64,000 nucleotides of DNA from Dyella tabacisoli (GTDB taxonomy: Bacteria; Pseudomonadota; Gammaproteobacteria; Xanthomonadales; Rhodanobacteraceae), in NCBI RefSeq assembly GCF_003350925.1, contig NZ_KZ857179.1, positions 1 through 64,000 on the forward strand, in the 5' to 3' direction. Numbering within the stretch: the first letter of the stretch is position 1; every line of letters starts with the position of its first letter. Shown here one piece after another: positions 27,575 to 37,639 of the stretch. A program made the translations under genes and the position numbers. The notes beneath the pieces are model-generated. The model saw only the letters and a list, made by a program, of their open reading frames with translations. It did not search any database and had not been told where the DNA came from.

Positions 27575-27818
27575 CGTAGGTTGGGGTGAGCAAAGCGAAC
27601 CCCAACGTTGCGCGACGTTAGAAATCACCGCGAATTTCAATGTTGGCCGGGTTGGGCATCACGTGAATTTCAAGGTTGGTTGTGTTGGGCGTCACCGTGA
27701 ATTTCAATGTTGGCCGGGTTGGGCGTCACCGTGAATTTCAAGGTTGGCCATGTTGGGTGTCGCCGCGAATCTCAAGGTTGCGCAACGTTGGGGTTCGCTT
27801 TGCTCACCCCAACCTACG
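27575..27818. repeat. 39-bp inverted repeat flanking a 34-bp tandem array
   Basis: A 39-base arm (27575-27613, opening CGTAGGTTGGGG) is repeated with no mismatch in inverted orientation at 27780-27818. Between them lie four and a half units of 33-34 bases (27624, 27658, 27691, 27725, 27759) built on GTGAATTTCAANGTTGG. Each arm itself contains an imperfect inner palindrome (GTTGGGGT ... ACCCCAAC). No coding capacity; it lies just upstream of tag. Confidence 0.92.
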
Positions 27819-27875
27819 TCATGCGCCCTCTTGATGTCGCGGTATCCTGCGCTATCCACGATAGGAGATGCAGGT

Positions 27876-28454
27876 ATGGCGACACGTATTCGCTGCCACT
27901 GGGCGGCCGGTAGCGACATCGAGCGCGATTATCACGATGCGGAATGGGGCGTACCCCTGCACGACGATCAGGCACTGTTCGAATTTCTGTGCCTTGAGGG
28001 CGCGCAGGCCGGGTTGTCATGGCGCACGGTATTGGCCAAGCGCGATAACTATCGGCGTGCTTTTCATCATTTCGAGATCGCTCGCGTTGCGGCCATGAAG
28101 GACCGCGAGTTGGAAAAGCTGCTGCTCGATCCGGGCTTGATCCGTAATCGCCTGAAAATCAGCTCCACACGCAGTAACGCCATCGCCGCGCTGAAGGTGA
28201 TCGAGGAATACGGCAGCCTGGACAGCTATCTATGGTCGTTCGTGGACGGCAAGCCGATCCAGAATCGCTGGCGCGAGCGGGGCGACGTGCCCGCCACCAC
28301 GCCGTTGTCAGACCGCATGAGCAAAGAGCTGAAGAAGAAGGGTTTCCGCTTCGTTGGCAGCACGATCTGCTACGCCTTGATGCAGGCTACCGGTATGGTC
28401 AATGACCATCGCGTGGATTGTTTTCGGCACAAAGTCTGCGCCGGTAAACGTTAG
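27876..28454 (+). CDS. tag: DNA-3-methyladenine glycosylase I
   Basis: A 192-residue base-excision repair enzyme that removes 3-methyladenine. It has the family start RCHWAAGSDIERDYHDAEWGVPLHDD, the central FEFLCLEGAQAGLSW and the C-terminal CYALMQATGMVNDH with the zinc-binding His/Cys set. AGGAG lies ten bases before ATG 27876; longer frames upstream run through the repeat element and are not used. Confidence 0.95.
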   Translation: MATRIRCHWAAGSDIERDYHDAEWGVPLHDDQALFEFLCLEGAQAGLSWRTVLAKRDNYRRAFHHFEIARVAAMKDRELEKLLLDPGLIRNRLKISSTRSNAIAALKVIEEYGSLDSYLWSFVDGKPIQNRWRERGDVPATTPLSDRMSKELKKKGFRFVGSTICYALMQATGMVNDHRVDCFRHKVCAGKR

Positions 28455-28471
28455 AGACTTCGGACGGGCTC

Positions 28472-28654
28472 TTAGCGCGGCGGGCGCAGCGCGGAGTCGC
28501 GTAGAGCAGCCTCATGCAGGATCTCATCCAGGGCGGCTATCTCCAGCGTATCGAGCACGCCATGGCCCTGGGGATGGCGCTGGGCTACGGGCGGTACGGT
28601 GATGTCCGAGGTATCCCCTTCCAGGGCGTTGGGATCCGGGGGCGTAGTGCTCAT
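28472..28654 (-). CDS. Small hypothetical protein
   Basis: A 60-residue acidic protein (SDITVPPVAQ, LDTLEIAALDEILHEAALRDSAL). AAGGAA sits nine bases before the ATG. It lies just downstream of bioC in the same direction. No family recognised; the gene may be real but is short. Confidence 0.5.
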   Translation of the reverse strand: MSTTPPDPNALEGDTSDITVPPVAQRHPQGHGVLDTLEIAALDEILHEAALRDSALRPPR

Positions 28655-28711
28655 AAGCGGTTCCTTGGGGTTTGCCGGATTCTACTGTGCCGCGGTTATC
28701 GAACGGCAGTG

Positions 28712-29593
28712 TCAGCGCCGCCGCGAGCCACGCAAGCTATCGACCGAGAAGCTGGCGATTTCACCGCCGTCCTTGCCGCGGCGCGACTGGCCGGGCGGCG
28801 GCCCCCAGGCGTGTGCGGTCACTACCTCCCAGGTGGCCGGAATGCGGCCATCGACACGCATGTTTTCGTAGGCGGCGAGCATTTGCCGATAGTGGCGCTT
28901 GCCGGTGAGGCCGCGTTCGCGGTCGTGGTCGGCATTGGTGGCGCCCAGCCCTTGCAGCTCTTTGAGCAGCATGCGCGGTTCGCTGTACGTCATGGTGTAG
29001 CGGTCTACATCCAGCACCGGATCACGCAGGCCGGCGGCGATCATGGCGTCGCCGAGGTCGTGCATGTCGAGAAAGCGGCTGACATGCGGCTGCTGATCGG
29101 CTGCGGCCCAGGCCGCGCGCAGTTCTTTCAGCGTATCGGGCCCAAAGGTGGAAAAGGTCAGCATGCCACCGGGCTTGAGTACCCGCGCGCACTCGCCGAA
29201 CAATGCCGAGAGATCGTCGATCCACTGAAAGCATAGGTTGGAGTGCAGCACGTCGACGCTGTGGTCGGGCAGGGGTAGTGCCGTAGCTTCCGCGCAAATA
29301 CGGCCGAAGGGCTTGAGCCAGCCCATGTGCTGCTTTGCGGCGCGCAGCATCGGCAAGGCGAGATCGATAGCGAGCACCTGTGCCTTGGCGTAGCGCTTCT
29401 TGAGCAAGGCGCTGCCACGGCCGGTACCGGCACCGACGTCGATCACTCGCTCGGGTGTTTGCAGATAGAAGTCCAAACGTTCCAGCAACAAGCTTTGCAC
29501 TTCGCGCTGCAGAGCGTCGTGCTGTTCGTAAGTGACGGCGGCGCGGCTGAAGTTATGACGCACCTGGCGGCGGTCGATGTGGAAATCATTCAT
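28712..29593 (-). CDS. bioC: Malonyl-[acyl-carrier protein] O-methyltransferase
   Basis: A 293-residue SAM methyltransferase that caps malonyl-ACP as methyl ester to start pimeloyl synthesis. Typical start with VRHNFSRAAVTYEQHDALQ, SAM site VIDVGAGTGRGS and the SNLCFQWIDD block of BioC. It is last in the bio operon, 15 bases after bioH. Confidence 0.95.
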   Translation of the reverse strand: MNDFHIDRRQVRHNFSRAAVTYEQHDALQREVQSLLLERLDFYLQTPERVIDVGAGTGRGSALLKKRYAKAQVLAIDLALPMLRAAKQHMGWLKPFGRICAEATALPLPDHSVDVLHSNLCFQWIDDLSALFGECARVLKPGGMLTFSTFGPDTLKELRAAWAAADQQPHVSRFLDMHDLGDAMIAAGLRDPVLDVDRYTMTYSEPRMLLKELQGLGATNADHDRERGLTGKRHYRQMLAAYENMRVDGRIPATWEVVTAHAWGPPPGQSRRGKDGGEIASFSVDSLRGSRRR

Positions 29594-29608
29594 AGAACAA
29601 AACCGTAC

Positions 29609-30379
29609 TCATCGAAAAGCATCCAGCAGCGGTGCGAACGATTGCGCGACGGTATCGGCATAGCCAAAGAACGGGGCATGGCCGGCGTGGTCGATTTCGC
29701 CGTAGTGGCCGCCGCATTGGGTGGCCGACCATTGCATGGCTTGCGGCGGCACCAGCCGGTCGCGGGCGCCGGCGATCCAGATGCTGGGTACGGTGAGATC
29801 CGGCAAGGCGGCGCGGCGGTCGGTGTTTTCCAGCAGGCGGATACCTTCTTGCAGCACGCGCAGCTCAGGCTCGCCGCGTGCAAAAGCTAACGCGCGCAGG
29901 CGGCGCAGTTCGCTGCGCGGGTCGGGGCTGCCCATGGCCTCAAGGGTAAAAAAACGCTCCAGCGTGGCGTGGTAATCCGATTCCAGATCGGTGGCCAGTT
30001 GATGCACGAGCGCGTCATTGCTGCCGTGTGGCCAGCCCGGATCGCGTACGAACTTGGGCGTAGCGCACAGCATGCCGAGCGCACGTACCTGACGCGGATA
30101 TTCCAGCGCGGCAGTGAGTGCAATTAATCCACCCATCGACCAGCCCAGCCATATGGCCGGCGGTGTGGCGGCGGCAATCGCGGTAGCGCAGGCGCGTGGT
30201 TCCAGCGGCAAGGTGCTGTCGCGTGAATAGCCATGGCCGGGCAGGTCGACGATGTAAAGCGTGCAGCGTTCACGCAGCGCATCGACCAGGGGCTCCATGA
30301 CGCCGCCATGCATGGCCCAGCCGTGGATCAACACGAGTGGAGTAGGGCCGCGACCCTGGACATCGATATGAAGCGTCAC
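29609..30379 (-). CDS. bioH: Pimeloyl-[acyl-carrier protein] methyl ester esterase
   Basis: A 256-residue alpha/beta hydrolase that frees pimeloyl-ACP from its methyl ester. Nucleophile in GWSMGG, acid in [10 protein letters not shown] and His in IDHAGHAPF complete the triad. Oxyanion segment LIHGWAMHG. The GTG start (30377-30379) overlaps the stop of trhO (GTGA), so translation is coupled. Confidence 0.93.
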   Translation of the reverse strand: MTLHIDVQGRGPTPLVLIHGWAMHGGVMEPLVDALRERCTLYIVDLPGHGYSRDSTLPLEPRACATAIAAATPPAIWLGWSMGGLIALTAALEYPRQVRALGMLCATPKFVRDPGWPHGSNDALVHQLATDLESDYHATLERFFTLEAMGSPDPRSELRRLRALAFARGEPELRVLQEGIRLLENTDRRAALPDLTVPSIWIAGARDRLVPPQAMQWSATQCGGHYGEIDHAGHAPFFGYADTVAQSFAPLLDAFR

Positions 30380-31146
30380 GCGTTGGGATCCTTTTCCCCG
30401 TATGGGAGGGCATCGACGCCGGCTGGAAATAGCTGTTTGTCGACCGCGCCGCGCTCATCGAACACGAAGCAGTCGCCCTGCCAATGGGTGCCGTCGGTCT
30501 CTTCAAAATATTTGAGGATGCCGCCCTCAAGCTGATACGCGTTCTCGATGCCGATGTCCTGCATATGCAACACGGCCTTTTCGCAGCGAATGCCGCCGGT
30601 GCAGTACGACACCACGGTTTTGTCTGCGAAACGGGCGCGGTCGGCGGCAATCGCGGCAGGGAACTCAGTGAAACTGCTCAGGCGATAATCGATCGCGTTC
30701 TTGAACAGTCCGACCCTGGTTTCGTAATCATTGCGGGTATCGAGCAGTACGACTTCGCGGCCGGCATCGTCATGGCCTTGTGCCAGCCAGCGTTGCAGCG
30801 TGCTTGGCGTTACCGCGGGTGCGCGCGAGCCTTCGGGCCGAATGGCCGGCATCCGCATGGTGATGATTTCTTTCTTCAGGCGCACCCGCATGCGGCCGAA
30901 CGGCACGGCTTCGGAAAGCGATTCTTTCGGTGTGAGGTCGGCGAAACGCGAGTCCTCGCGCAGCCAGTCCATAAAGATGTCGATCGGTTCACGCGCGCCG
31001 GCAAGAAACAGATTGATGCCCTCGGGTGCGAGCAGAATCGTGCCTTTCAATGCCAGTGCCTGGCAGCGTTCAAGCAGGCGCTCGCGCAGCGCCGGGAGAT
31101 CATCCAGGCTGACGAAACGATAGGCGGAGAGGTTGACGATCGGCAT
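30376..31146 (-). CDS. trhO: tRNA uridine(34) hydroxylase (rhodanese family)
   Basis: A 256-residue protein with the N-terminal TrhO domain ([19 protein letters not shown]) and a rhodanese domain whose active-site loop is [10 protein letters not shown]. TrhO adds the 5-hydroxyl group to U34 of some tRNAs. The family start is ATG 31146 rather than the longer frame up to 31596. It is inserted within the biotin gene series and overlaps bioH. Confidence 0.93.
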   Translation of the reverse strand: MPIVNLSAYRFVSLDDLPALRERLLERCQALALKGTILLAPEGINLFLAGAREPIDIFMDWLREDSRFADLTPKESLSEAVPFGRMRVRLKKEIITMRMPAIRPEGSRAPAVTPSTLQRWLAQGHDDAGREVVLLDTRNDYETRVGLFKNAIDYRLSSFTEFPAAIAADRARFADKTVVSYCTGGIRCEKAVLHMQDIGIENAYQLEGGILKYFEETDGTHWQGDCFVFDERGAVDKQLFPAGVDALPYGEKDPNA

Positions 31147-31174
31147 GAGGGGGGCGTATGCGGCTAATGCGCGA

Positions 31175-32371
31175 TTATACGTGGGGGGCCGGAACGCCGT
31201 GCTGCGGCAGTTTGGCAAGGGCCTCAAGTAGCTGATCCACGTGCTCTTCTTCGTGCGTGGCCGATAGCGTGATGCGCAGGCGCGCCTGGCCCGCGGGCAC
31301 CGTTGGTGGGCGAATCGCGCTGACCAGAAAGCCGTGTTGCTCCAGCATCTGCGCGGCGGCCAGTGCGGTATCGGCATCGCCGAGCAAGAGTGGCTGAATA
31401 GCCGTCGATGACGGCATGAGTGCCAGGCCAAGCTCGGCGGCGCCCTGGCGAAAGCGCTCAATATGCGAGTTAAGCCGTTCGCGCCGCCAGCTCTCTGTGC
31501 GGGCCAGTTGCACGGCGGCCAGGGCGGCGGCGGCCAACGCAGGCGGCATCGCGGTCGTATAGATATAGGGTCGTGCCGATTGCAATAGGCCCTCAATCAA
31601 GGCGGCGGAGCCGGCGACAAAGGCGCCATGGCAGCCAAGCGCCTTGCCTAGTGTGGCCATCAGCACCGGTACTTCACGCGGGCTGAGTCCGGCGGCTGCA
31701 ACACTGCCGGCACCGTCGTCACCGAGCACGCCAAGGCCATGCGCATCGTCCACCATCAAGGTGGCGCCTTCACGCGTACACAATGTGGCCAATTCGCGCA
31801 GCGGCGCCATATCGCCGTCCATGCTGAAGACGCCGTCGGTGGCGAGCAAGGCAGCGGCCGTGCTGCGGCTGGCGAGTTGGCGCGCCGCGCCGGCGACATC
31901 GCCATGCGGGTAACGCTTCAATTCGGCGCCGCTCAGCTTGGCGCCATCAAGCAGGCAGGCATGATTGAGCTTGTCTTGCACGCAGACATCGCCATCGCTC
32001 AGCAGTGCCTGCTGCACGCCGAGGTTTGCCATATAGCCAGTTGAAAACAGCAAGGCGCGCTCGCGTCCGGTCCATTCGGCCAGGGCTTGTTCCAGCGCCG
32101 CGTGCTCGGCGCGATGACCGCAGATCAGATGTGCCGAGCCGCTGCCGACGCCTTCGTCATCGGCTACGCGCTTGAAGGCGGCGATTAGCTGTGGATGTTG
32201 CGCCAGCCCGAGATAGTCGTTGCTGCAGAACGACAACAATTGTTTGCCGTCCAGCTCCAGCCAGGGACCATCGACATGATCGATGGTCCGCAGGCGGCGG
32301 CGAAGATTGGCTTGCTCGCGTTCGGCCGTTCGGGCGGCCAGGCGTGCAAGAAGGCTGGGGCGCAGCGACAT
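31175..32371 (-). CDS. bioF: 8-amino-7-oxononanoate synthase
   Basis: A 398-residue PLP enzyme joining pimeloyl-ACP and alanine. [36 protein letters not shown] and the cofactor Lys loop [11 protein letters not shown] are all intact. It ends 28 bases before trhO and is second in the operon after bioB, from which a REP-like element separates it. Confidence 0.96.
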   Translation of the reverse strand: MSLRPSLLARLAARTAEREQANLRRRLRTIDHVDGPWLELDGKQLLSFCSNDYLGLAQHPQLIAAFKRVADDEGVGSGSAHLICGHRAEHAALEQALAEWTGRERALLFSTGYMANLGVQQALLSDGDVCVQDKLNHACLLDGAKLSGAELKRYPHGDVAGAARQLASRSTAAALLATDGVFSMDGDMAPLRELATLCTREGATLMVDDAHGLGVLGDDGAGSVAAAGLSPREVPVLMATLGKALGCHGAFVAGSAALIEGLLQSARPYIYTTAMPPALAAAALAAVQLARTESWRRERLNSHIERFRQGAAELGLALMPSSTAIQPLLLGDADTALAAAQMLEQHGFLVSAIRPPTVPAGQARLRITLSATHEEEHVDQLLEALAKLPQHGVPAPHV

Positions 32372-32384
32372 CGATTCGTTCTTA

Positions 32385-32447
32385 TGTAGGAGCGCAGCGG
32401 CTGCGCGACAGAGACTATGGCCTTATCGCACCGTGGGCTTGCCTACA
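32385..32447. repeat. REP/BIME-like element between bioB and bioF
   Basis: TGTAGGAGCG followed by a hairpin GCGCAGCGGCTGCGC and, 50 bases on, CCTACA, the inverse of TGTAGG. This TGTAGGAGCG...CGCGAC unit is a common extragenic palindrome in Pseudomonas and Xanthomonadales. Confidence 0.75.
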
Positions 32448-32453
32448 TCAGAA

Positions 32454-33461
32454 TCAAGCAACGCGGGATTCGAGAATGTCGGCATGCACGGTGCTGGATT
32501 CCTCAACGATATCGAGCGGATACAGATCGAGTCGGGTAAACAGCCGGCGATCGTGCTCCACATCCGGGTTCTTGGTAATCAGCAGCTTTTCGCCATAAAA
32601 GATCGAGTTGGCGCCGGCAAAGAAGCACAGCGCCTGCACGGCGTCGTCCATCTGCTGGCGGCCGGCGGTGAGACGCACCACGGAGGCCGGCATCAGCAGG
32701 CGTGCAACCGCAATCGTGCGGACGAACTCGAACGGGTCCAGCGTCTCGGTGCCATTGAGCGGGGTGCCTTCTACCTGCACGAGCTGGTTGATCGGCACCG
32801 ACTGCGGATGCTCTGGCAGGTTGACCAGCGCTTGCAGCAGGCCGGCGCGTTGCTCGCGCGTTTCGCCCATGCCGACGATGCCGCCGCAGCAGGTTTTCAG
32901 ACCAGCCTCGCGTACATGGGCAAGCGTGTCGAGGCGGTCCTGGAATTGCCGTGTGTGGATGATCTCGCCATAGAACTCCGGCGCGGTGTCCAGATTATGG
33001 TTGTAGTAGTCCAGTCCGGCGGTTTTCAGGGTGTCGGCCTGTTCGCCGCTGAGCATGCCGAGCGTGGCGCAGGTTTCCAGGCCAAGCGCCTTCACCGCCG
33101 AGACGATTTCGGCCACCTTGGCGACGTCGCGATCTTTCGGGCTGCGCCACGCCGCGCCCATGCAGAAACGGCTGGCACCGGCATTCTTCGCCGCCTGTGC
33201 TCGTTCCAGTACAGCGTCCACGCTCATCAATTTCTGCGCTTGCACGCCGGTGTCGTAGCGCGCGGCTTGCGGGCAGTAAGCGCAATCTTCCGGGCAGCCG
33301 CCGGTCTTGATCGACAGCAAGGTCGAGATCTGGATGGCGTTCGGATCGTGATATTCACGATGCACCGTATGCGCACGATGCAGCAGCTCGTTGAATGGCA
33401 GGGCGAACAGCGCGGAGATCTCCTCGCGCGTCCAGTCGTGGCGAATAACGGCTGCGACCAT
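32454..33461 (-). CDS. bioB: Biotin synthase
   Basis: A 335-residue radical SAM enzyme that inserts sulfur into dethiobiotin. The CxxxCxxC cluster motif is CPEDCAYC (Cys 56, 60, 63); the family pieces [16 protein letters not shown] and [13 protein letters not shown] are present. ATG 33461 follows GGAG by 11 bases. First gene of the minus-strand series; bioA and bioD are not in the window. Confidence 0.96.
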   Translation of the reverse strand: MVAAVIRHDWTREEISALFALPFNELLHRAHTVHREYHDPNAIQISTLLSIKTGGCPEDCAYCPQAARYDTGVQAQKLMSVDAVLERAQAAKNAGASRFCMGAAWRSPKDRDVAKVAEIVSAVKALGLETCATLGMLSGEQADTLKTAGLDYYNHNLDTAPEFYGEIIHTRQFQDRLDTLAHVREAGLKTCCGGIVGMGETREQRAGLLQALVNLPEHPQSVPINQLVQVEGTPLNGTETLDPFEFVRTIAVARLLMPASVVRLTAGRQQMDDAVQALCFFAGANSIFYGEKLLITKNPDVEHDRRLFTRLDLYPLDIVEESSTVHADILESRVA

Positions 33462-33604
33462 GAAATCACTACTCCGGTACATGAAGCGCGACAGTGTGGC
33501 AGGGCTTTGCGGGCTGTCAACTCAGTACGCAGGCGTCTGGTTGACGATGCGGCAGGGTCGCATCGCCGTTACCATGCGGCATACCCCTTACGGAGTGCTT
33601 TGGT

Positions 33605-33811
33605 ATGACGACAGGACAAGGCAGCGCGGGCAACGTATTAGCTGCCATCTGCAGTTTCTTCATTCCCGGTCTCGGCCAGTTGGTACAGGGCCGCTTGCTG
33701 ATGGCAATCATCATGTTTGTGCTTGCCGCGGCGCTATGGATCGTCTTGATGGGCTGGATCATCCATCTGTGGTCCATCCTTGACGCCGCTCTGTATAAGC
33801 CAAGGGTCTGA
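33605..33811 (+). CDS. Small membrane protein
   Basis: A 68-residue protein with two hydrophobic segments: SFFIPGLGQLVQGR opens the first and a second hydrophobic helix follows the turn. The pattern of an IPGLGQ hairpin is shared by TM2-like small membrane proteins. GGAG lies nine bases before ATG. Function unknown. It reads towards comF and may share its promoter. Confidence 0.7.
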   Translation: MTTGQGSAGNVLAAICSFFIPGLGQLVQGRLLMAIIMFVLAAALWIVLMGWIIHLWSILDAALYKPRV

Positions 33812-33824
33812 CGGAGCGCTGCGC

Positions 33825-34289
33825 ATGGATGCGCCATGGCAACAACTGCAACGCCTGCTGCTGCCATGGCGTTGCCTGCTCTGCGATGCCGCCGGCCGTG
33901 ACGGTATCGATCTATGCGCGGGCTGCATCGACGAATTGCCGCGCAATCACAGCAGTTGCGCACGCTGCGCCCTTCCATTGCCGTTGCCTGCCGCGCTGTG
34001 TGGTGAGTGCCAGCGGCGCATACCGCCATGGGATGCCGCATGGGCGCCGTTTCGCTACCTGTGGCCGCTGGATCGGTTGGAATCGCGTTTTAAGTTCGGT
34101 GCCGATCTGGCCGCCGGCCGTTGCTTGTCGACTTTATGGCAGCGCGAGCCGATGCCGGTCGAACGGCCGGAGTTGATCGTGCCGGTGCCGCTGCATCGTG
34201 CGCGCTTGCGCCAGCGTGGCTATAACCAGGTTAGTGTAACCATGAAAAAACGCTATGTGAGTTTGCAAGGAAAGCAGGGTCTCTTCTAG
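33825..34289 (+). pseudogene. comF: comF, 5' part, cut by the island
   Basis: The first 135 codons of a ComF-type phosphoribosyltransferase. Four CxxC zinc ligand pairs (CLLC, CAGC, CARC, CGEC) are followed by FKFGADLAAG and VPVPLHRARLRQRGYNQ. Homology stops after RGYNQ at about 34230; the remaining 20 codons to the stop at 34289 come from the island. ComF is needed for DNA uptake in natural transformation. The PRPP-binding half lies 19 kb away at 53275-53582. Confidence 0.92.
34233..34260. repeat. Left end inverted repeat of the island
   Basis: AGTGTAACCA (34233-34242) and GCTATGTGA (34252-34260), in the same order as the reverse complement of the right end with one base changed in each block. 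Further copies of CTATG follow at 34320 and 34333. Confidence 0.75.
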
Positions 34290-34322
34290 GATTCAACGGC
34301 CAAAGCACATTGGGTCATTGCT

Positions 34323-35648
34323 ATGCGTTGGACTATGCCGGCAGAGTGCTTTTTTCTAAACCTCAAAGCGCCAAAACTCCAATTCATACCAATCCTCATT
34401 GGCGAAGATCATAGCTACCCCATAGAGCCCAACACTTACATTGTTGAAAGATGCTGCGGTGAGTGGGGACCTAATGATGATGTGGATCCCATTGTTCCAA
34501 CTCTGAAGTCTCGGCAAGGAATCGCATCCCGGCTTTGTGCTTTCCTGCGATTTTGTGGTCAAAATCCAGCGCAGGATTGGCGCCGAATAACATACGACGA
34601 GCATCTTATGCTCGAGTACCAGCCTGGGCTTTTGAAGGGGACCTGTTCCGCGACCCGACGCCCACTTAGTGCGGCGAGCGTCAACGCGTACATAGACGAA
34701 GCGGTGCTTTTCCTATACTGGGCCGCGGAACGGGGCTACCGGCCACCGTTCAAGGTTCCGCGTCGTAGAATCAGAGTGAAAGGTGGCAGAGGCAATCATT
34801 CGCTTAGCTATATAGGTAAAGTCGCCTTGCAACGACACGGCAAGATGCAAGTCGTGAGTGATGCGTTACCTACATTGCCTACGCCGGAAGAGGTCAGCCG
34901 TTGGCTTAAAGGCATTCGTGTTCGCGCTCCAGTAAAGGCGCTTGCATACGAATTTATGTTGCGGACGGGCTCAAGGCTTTCAGAAACGAACCAAATACGC
35001 GCCGCTTGCTTTCCCAATAAAGAATTCGAGGGCGGAGAGCGCTGGTCTTCGCGCTGGTTGAACCAGGGTTGGGTGCCGGTGACGCTGCGATACGGCGTCA
35101 AGGGCGGCAAAGTGGAGCCTGCATCCAGCCTTAGTACTCGATCCAGAACCGTTCAAGTACCTATTGATCTCGCTGAGCGAATTTGGGATTACAAAAAACT
35201 CATTCGACCTACCCAATTGCGTCGATTCAAACAGAATGGAGCTGAAAGAGACCTTAGCGATGGGCGGCTATGGTTAGGCGAGCGCAAAAGCCAGCCGGTC
35301 AGCAACACGATGTTGTATAGAACTTGGACTGACTCGCTATTTTGTCCGAAAGACTGGAATCCCCATGACGGGAGGCATTTTTTCGCCGTCGAGAAAGTTT
35401 GCGAATACATTCGCCAGATGATGGCTCTTCATGGAAAAGGTGAGCCTTTAAGTGTCAATGTCGGCTGGCTTCACGGACTTATGGCTGGTCAAGTGAGACT
35501 GATACTTAGTCCGTTGATGGGCCATGTCACTGAAGAAACGACAATGCGCTACTTAACATGTGCCCATCAACGATTGATCGAGACGTTCGGACATCCGGCG
35601 TTGGACTGGAATGATTTGCTCGATTCCGATGATCTTGGTGATGAATGA
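34323..35648 (+). CDS. Tyrosine recombinase, GinA-like
   Basis: A 441-residue integrase, first of four overlapping genes. C-terminal catalytic residues: Arg218 (TGSRLSE), His348-Arg351 (HDGR), His401 (MGH) and nucleophile Tyr410 (MRYL). The N-terminal 190 residues would bind DNA arms and core. ATG 34323 lies 92 bases from the island end; ATG 34335 is possible. Its base composition is more AT-rich than the host flanks. By analogy with GInts, all four gene products are needed for integration and excision. The last four bases overlap the next gene. Confidence 0.9.
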   Translation: MRWTMPAECFFLNLKAPKLQFIPILIGEDHSYPIEPNTYIVERCCGEWGPNDDVDPIVPTLKSRQGIASRLCAFLRFCGQNPAQDWRRITYDEHLMLEYQPGLLKGTCSATRRPLSAASVNAYIDEAVLFLYWAAERGYRPPFKVPRRRIRVKGGRGNHSLSYIGKVALQRHGKMQVVSDALPTLPTPEEVSRWLKGIRVRAPVKALAYEFMLRTGSRLSETNQIRAACFPNKEFEGGERWSSRWLNQGWVPVTLRYGVKGGKVEPASSLSTRSRTVQVPIDLAERIWDYKKLIRPTQLRRFKQNGAERDLSDGRLWLGERKSQPVSNTMLYRTWTDSLFCPKDWNPHDGRHFFAVEKVCEYIRQMMALHGKGEPLSVNVGWLHGLMAGQVRLILSPLMGHVTEETTMRYLTCAHQRLIETFGHPALDWNDLLDSDDLGDE

Positions 35649-37639
35649 GTCCGGCGAACGGCTTAAATCCTTGGGAGATTCCATGTACGCATCCCGATTA
35701 TCCGGGTGATGCTCATGATCTGTCTGAATTTGCGTTTGGCGCGCCGGATGCAAAGAAAGGACCTGGGTCGTACCACTGGCGAGGAGGCTTTCGTGGGCGT
35801 TCGGGTTTGCTCGAGGATTTGATGCCAGTAATCCGAACCAAATACAGTAAAGATCCATCAGCTCATTTTTCGACTTGCGTGACGTCTGGCTTACGCAGTC
35901 TATACCGCTTCCTCGACGCTTACGAAAATTCGCTTGACCGCAAACAGGTGGCGTATCAGCCGGTCGAACGTTTGCATCACCTTACAGGTTCGCACCTCGA
36001 TTTGATGTGCAAACCTGGTCCGCATGGAGAATGGGTTGCGGCTAAAAACGGCGTGTCGAAACATGTGAGAACGTTGATTCTAGACGCTATCCATACAAAC
36101 GAATTGCCGGCAATTCACATTCCGGCACTTTTTAAGCTTCGCGCGAAACCGAAGGATCCACCTACGCTGGACGAATTCACTGCGATAGTTCGTCATTTGC
36201 GCAGTCATGTCTTAAAAATGCTTGCACGATGGCAGCGAACCGACGGCCTCGCCGCCGTGGGGCGGGACTTGCTGATCATGCAAGCAACCAAGCATAAATT
36301 GCCCGCCAAGCTTAGTACGACAGAAGCGGATGCGCATGCCACGTATCGCGCATTAATTAGGCGAACGGGTCATCCAGTACCGAATGCAATCATGTTGAAA
36401 GACGTACTGGGAATTGCTGCTGCGAATTCGATACCTAAATGGTGGCCACGATATGGTGAAGATAACCTGCCACCAGGACGTCAACAAGGATCCATTGTTA
36501 ACTTCGCTGATATGGCTGCGGGGCTCTATCCCACAACTGAGGACGTCGCGCTGTGCGCTTTACTGTGCTTAGGTCGCAGTGCTTGGAACCCCGCCACGTT
36601 ATTTTCGATGGATATAGCAAGCTGGTATAGCCAGTACGACGAACAAGCCATTTGGATGTTCGCTCCTAAAGGCCGAGCTGATGGAGCCTATCAATACACG
36701 GTTGGGAGAGTCGGCGAGAGAACAGGGATGTTCAACGTCGTTCGTGCGTTAATAGAACGCTCGGCGCCGCTCCGATCGTGGCTAATCGACAATCGAAACG
36801 GCCACCCGAGACCCGACATCGCACTGAGAAGTCCGTGGCTTGGTTTGAATGATAGAGCCACCGAGTATGTCTACGTGGCGAATCCCAAGGGCGATTGCTC
36901 GCCCAATCGGCACCTCAAGAAGGCCATCGAACGACACAATCAATCATTGAACGCAAAGATACAAGTGCGACCTATGAGTTGCGGAGACTTCCGAGATGTC
37001 GCAGCAGCTTGGGTTTACCGACAGTCAAGGTATTCGACGTGGGTCACGAGGCTTTTATTGGGGCACAAGCATTTATCGACCACGCGCATCTATCTTGCTA
37101 CGCGTGCGGCACGCGAAGAGTCACATCGTCAGCTTAAGTCAGTGATGGATGACGTTTTTGAGCAATTCACGTTAGTGCACCGATGGGACCCCGTACTCAC
37201 CCGCGCGAAGATCGAGGGGGTTTCTTTGGATGATGATGCCAATGATCGATTGGACGAATACCGTAGGCAACGGACATATGATGGAAGTATTTGCAGTGAC
37301 CCATTTAATCCGCCGCGGGACGTCGATCCTGACCACCCACGGGACGGAAAAGCACGATGTATCCAAGGGCATCGGTGCGTAGCATCCTGTTGTCCGAATG
37401 CTAATGTTTTCGAGGAAAGTTTGCCGTTTCTGGCACGCCGTGTAGTAGAGCTGGAATGGCTCGAGAGACAACTAGGCACGGTAAGATTTTCAACTTCAAC
37501 AGATCAACACGATTTACTTGAGCTCCGTAAAACGCTTACGCAATGGCCGAAGGAGCAAGTCGCGGAGCAACTCAGACACTGGCGAGGCCGAATTGAAGAT
37601 GGCTCTCATCGACCATTGCGTTTAGCGGGCCGGCACTAA
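35645..37639 (+). CDS. Tyrosine recombinase-like protein, GinB-like
   Basis: A 664-residue second member. Catalytic-region residues Arg311, Arg450, His474 (LLGHKH) and Tyr483 (TRIYL) are recognisable, but the first His of the HxxR motif is replaced by Gly (CGDFR, 446-450), so activity may be altered or its role structural. A Cys/His-rich stretch near 575-590 (CIQGHRCVASCCPN) may bind zinc. It starts inside the ginA stop codon (ATGA) and its stop overlaps the start of the third gene. Confidence 0.88.
   Translation: MSPANGLNPWEIPCTHPDYPGDAHDLSEFAFGAPDAKKGPGSYHWRGGFRGRSGLLEDLMPVIRTKYSKDPSAHFSTCVTSGLRSLYRFLDAYENSLDRKQVAYQPVERLHHLTGSHLDLMCKPGPHGEWVAAKNGVSKHVRTLILDAIHTNELPAIHIPALFKLRAKPKDPPTLDEFTAIVRHLRSHVLKMLARWQRTDGLAAVGRDLLIMQATKHKLPAKLSTTEADAHATYRALIRRTGHPVPNAIMLKDVLGIAAANSIPKWWPRYGEDNLPPGRQQGSIVNFADMAAGLYPTTEDVALCALLCLGRSAWNPATLFSMDIASWYSQYDEQAIWMFAPKGRADGAYQYTVGRVGERTGMFNVVRALIERSAPLRSWLIDNRNGHPRPDIALRSPWLGLNDRATEYVYVANPKGDCSPNRHLKKAIERHNQSLNAKIQVRPMSCGDFRDVAAAWVYRQSRYSTWVTRLLLGHKHLSTTRIYLATRAAREESHRQLKSVMDDVFEQFTLVHRWDPVLTRAKIEGVSLDDDANDRLDEYRRQRTYDGSICSDPFNPPRDVDPDHPRDGKARCIQGHRCVASCCPNANVFEESLPFLARRVVELEWLERQLGTVRFSTSTDQHDLLELRKTLTQWPKEQVAEQLRHWRGRIEDGSHRPLRLAGRH

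Noticed and set aside
27624-27779. CRISPR-like array
   Set aside because: Units follow each other directly with no unique spacers, and no cas gene is present.
34200-34330. tRNA gene as integration target
   Set aside because: No tRNA-like fold or TTCGA arm at either end; the flanks are clearly the two halves of comF.
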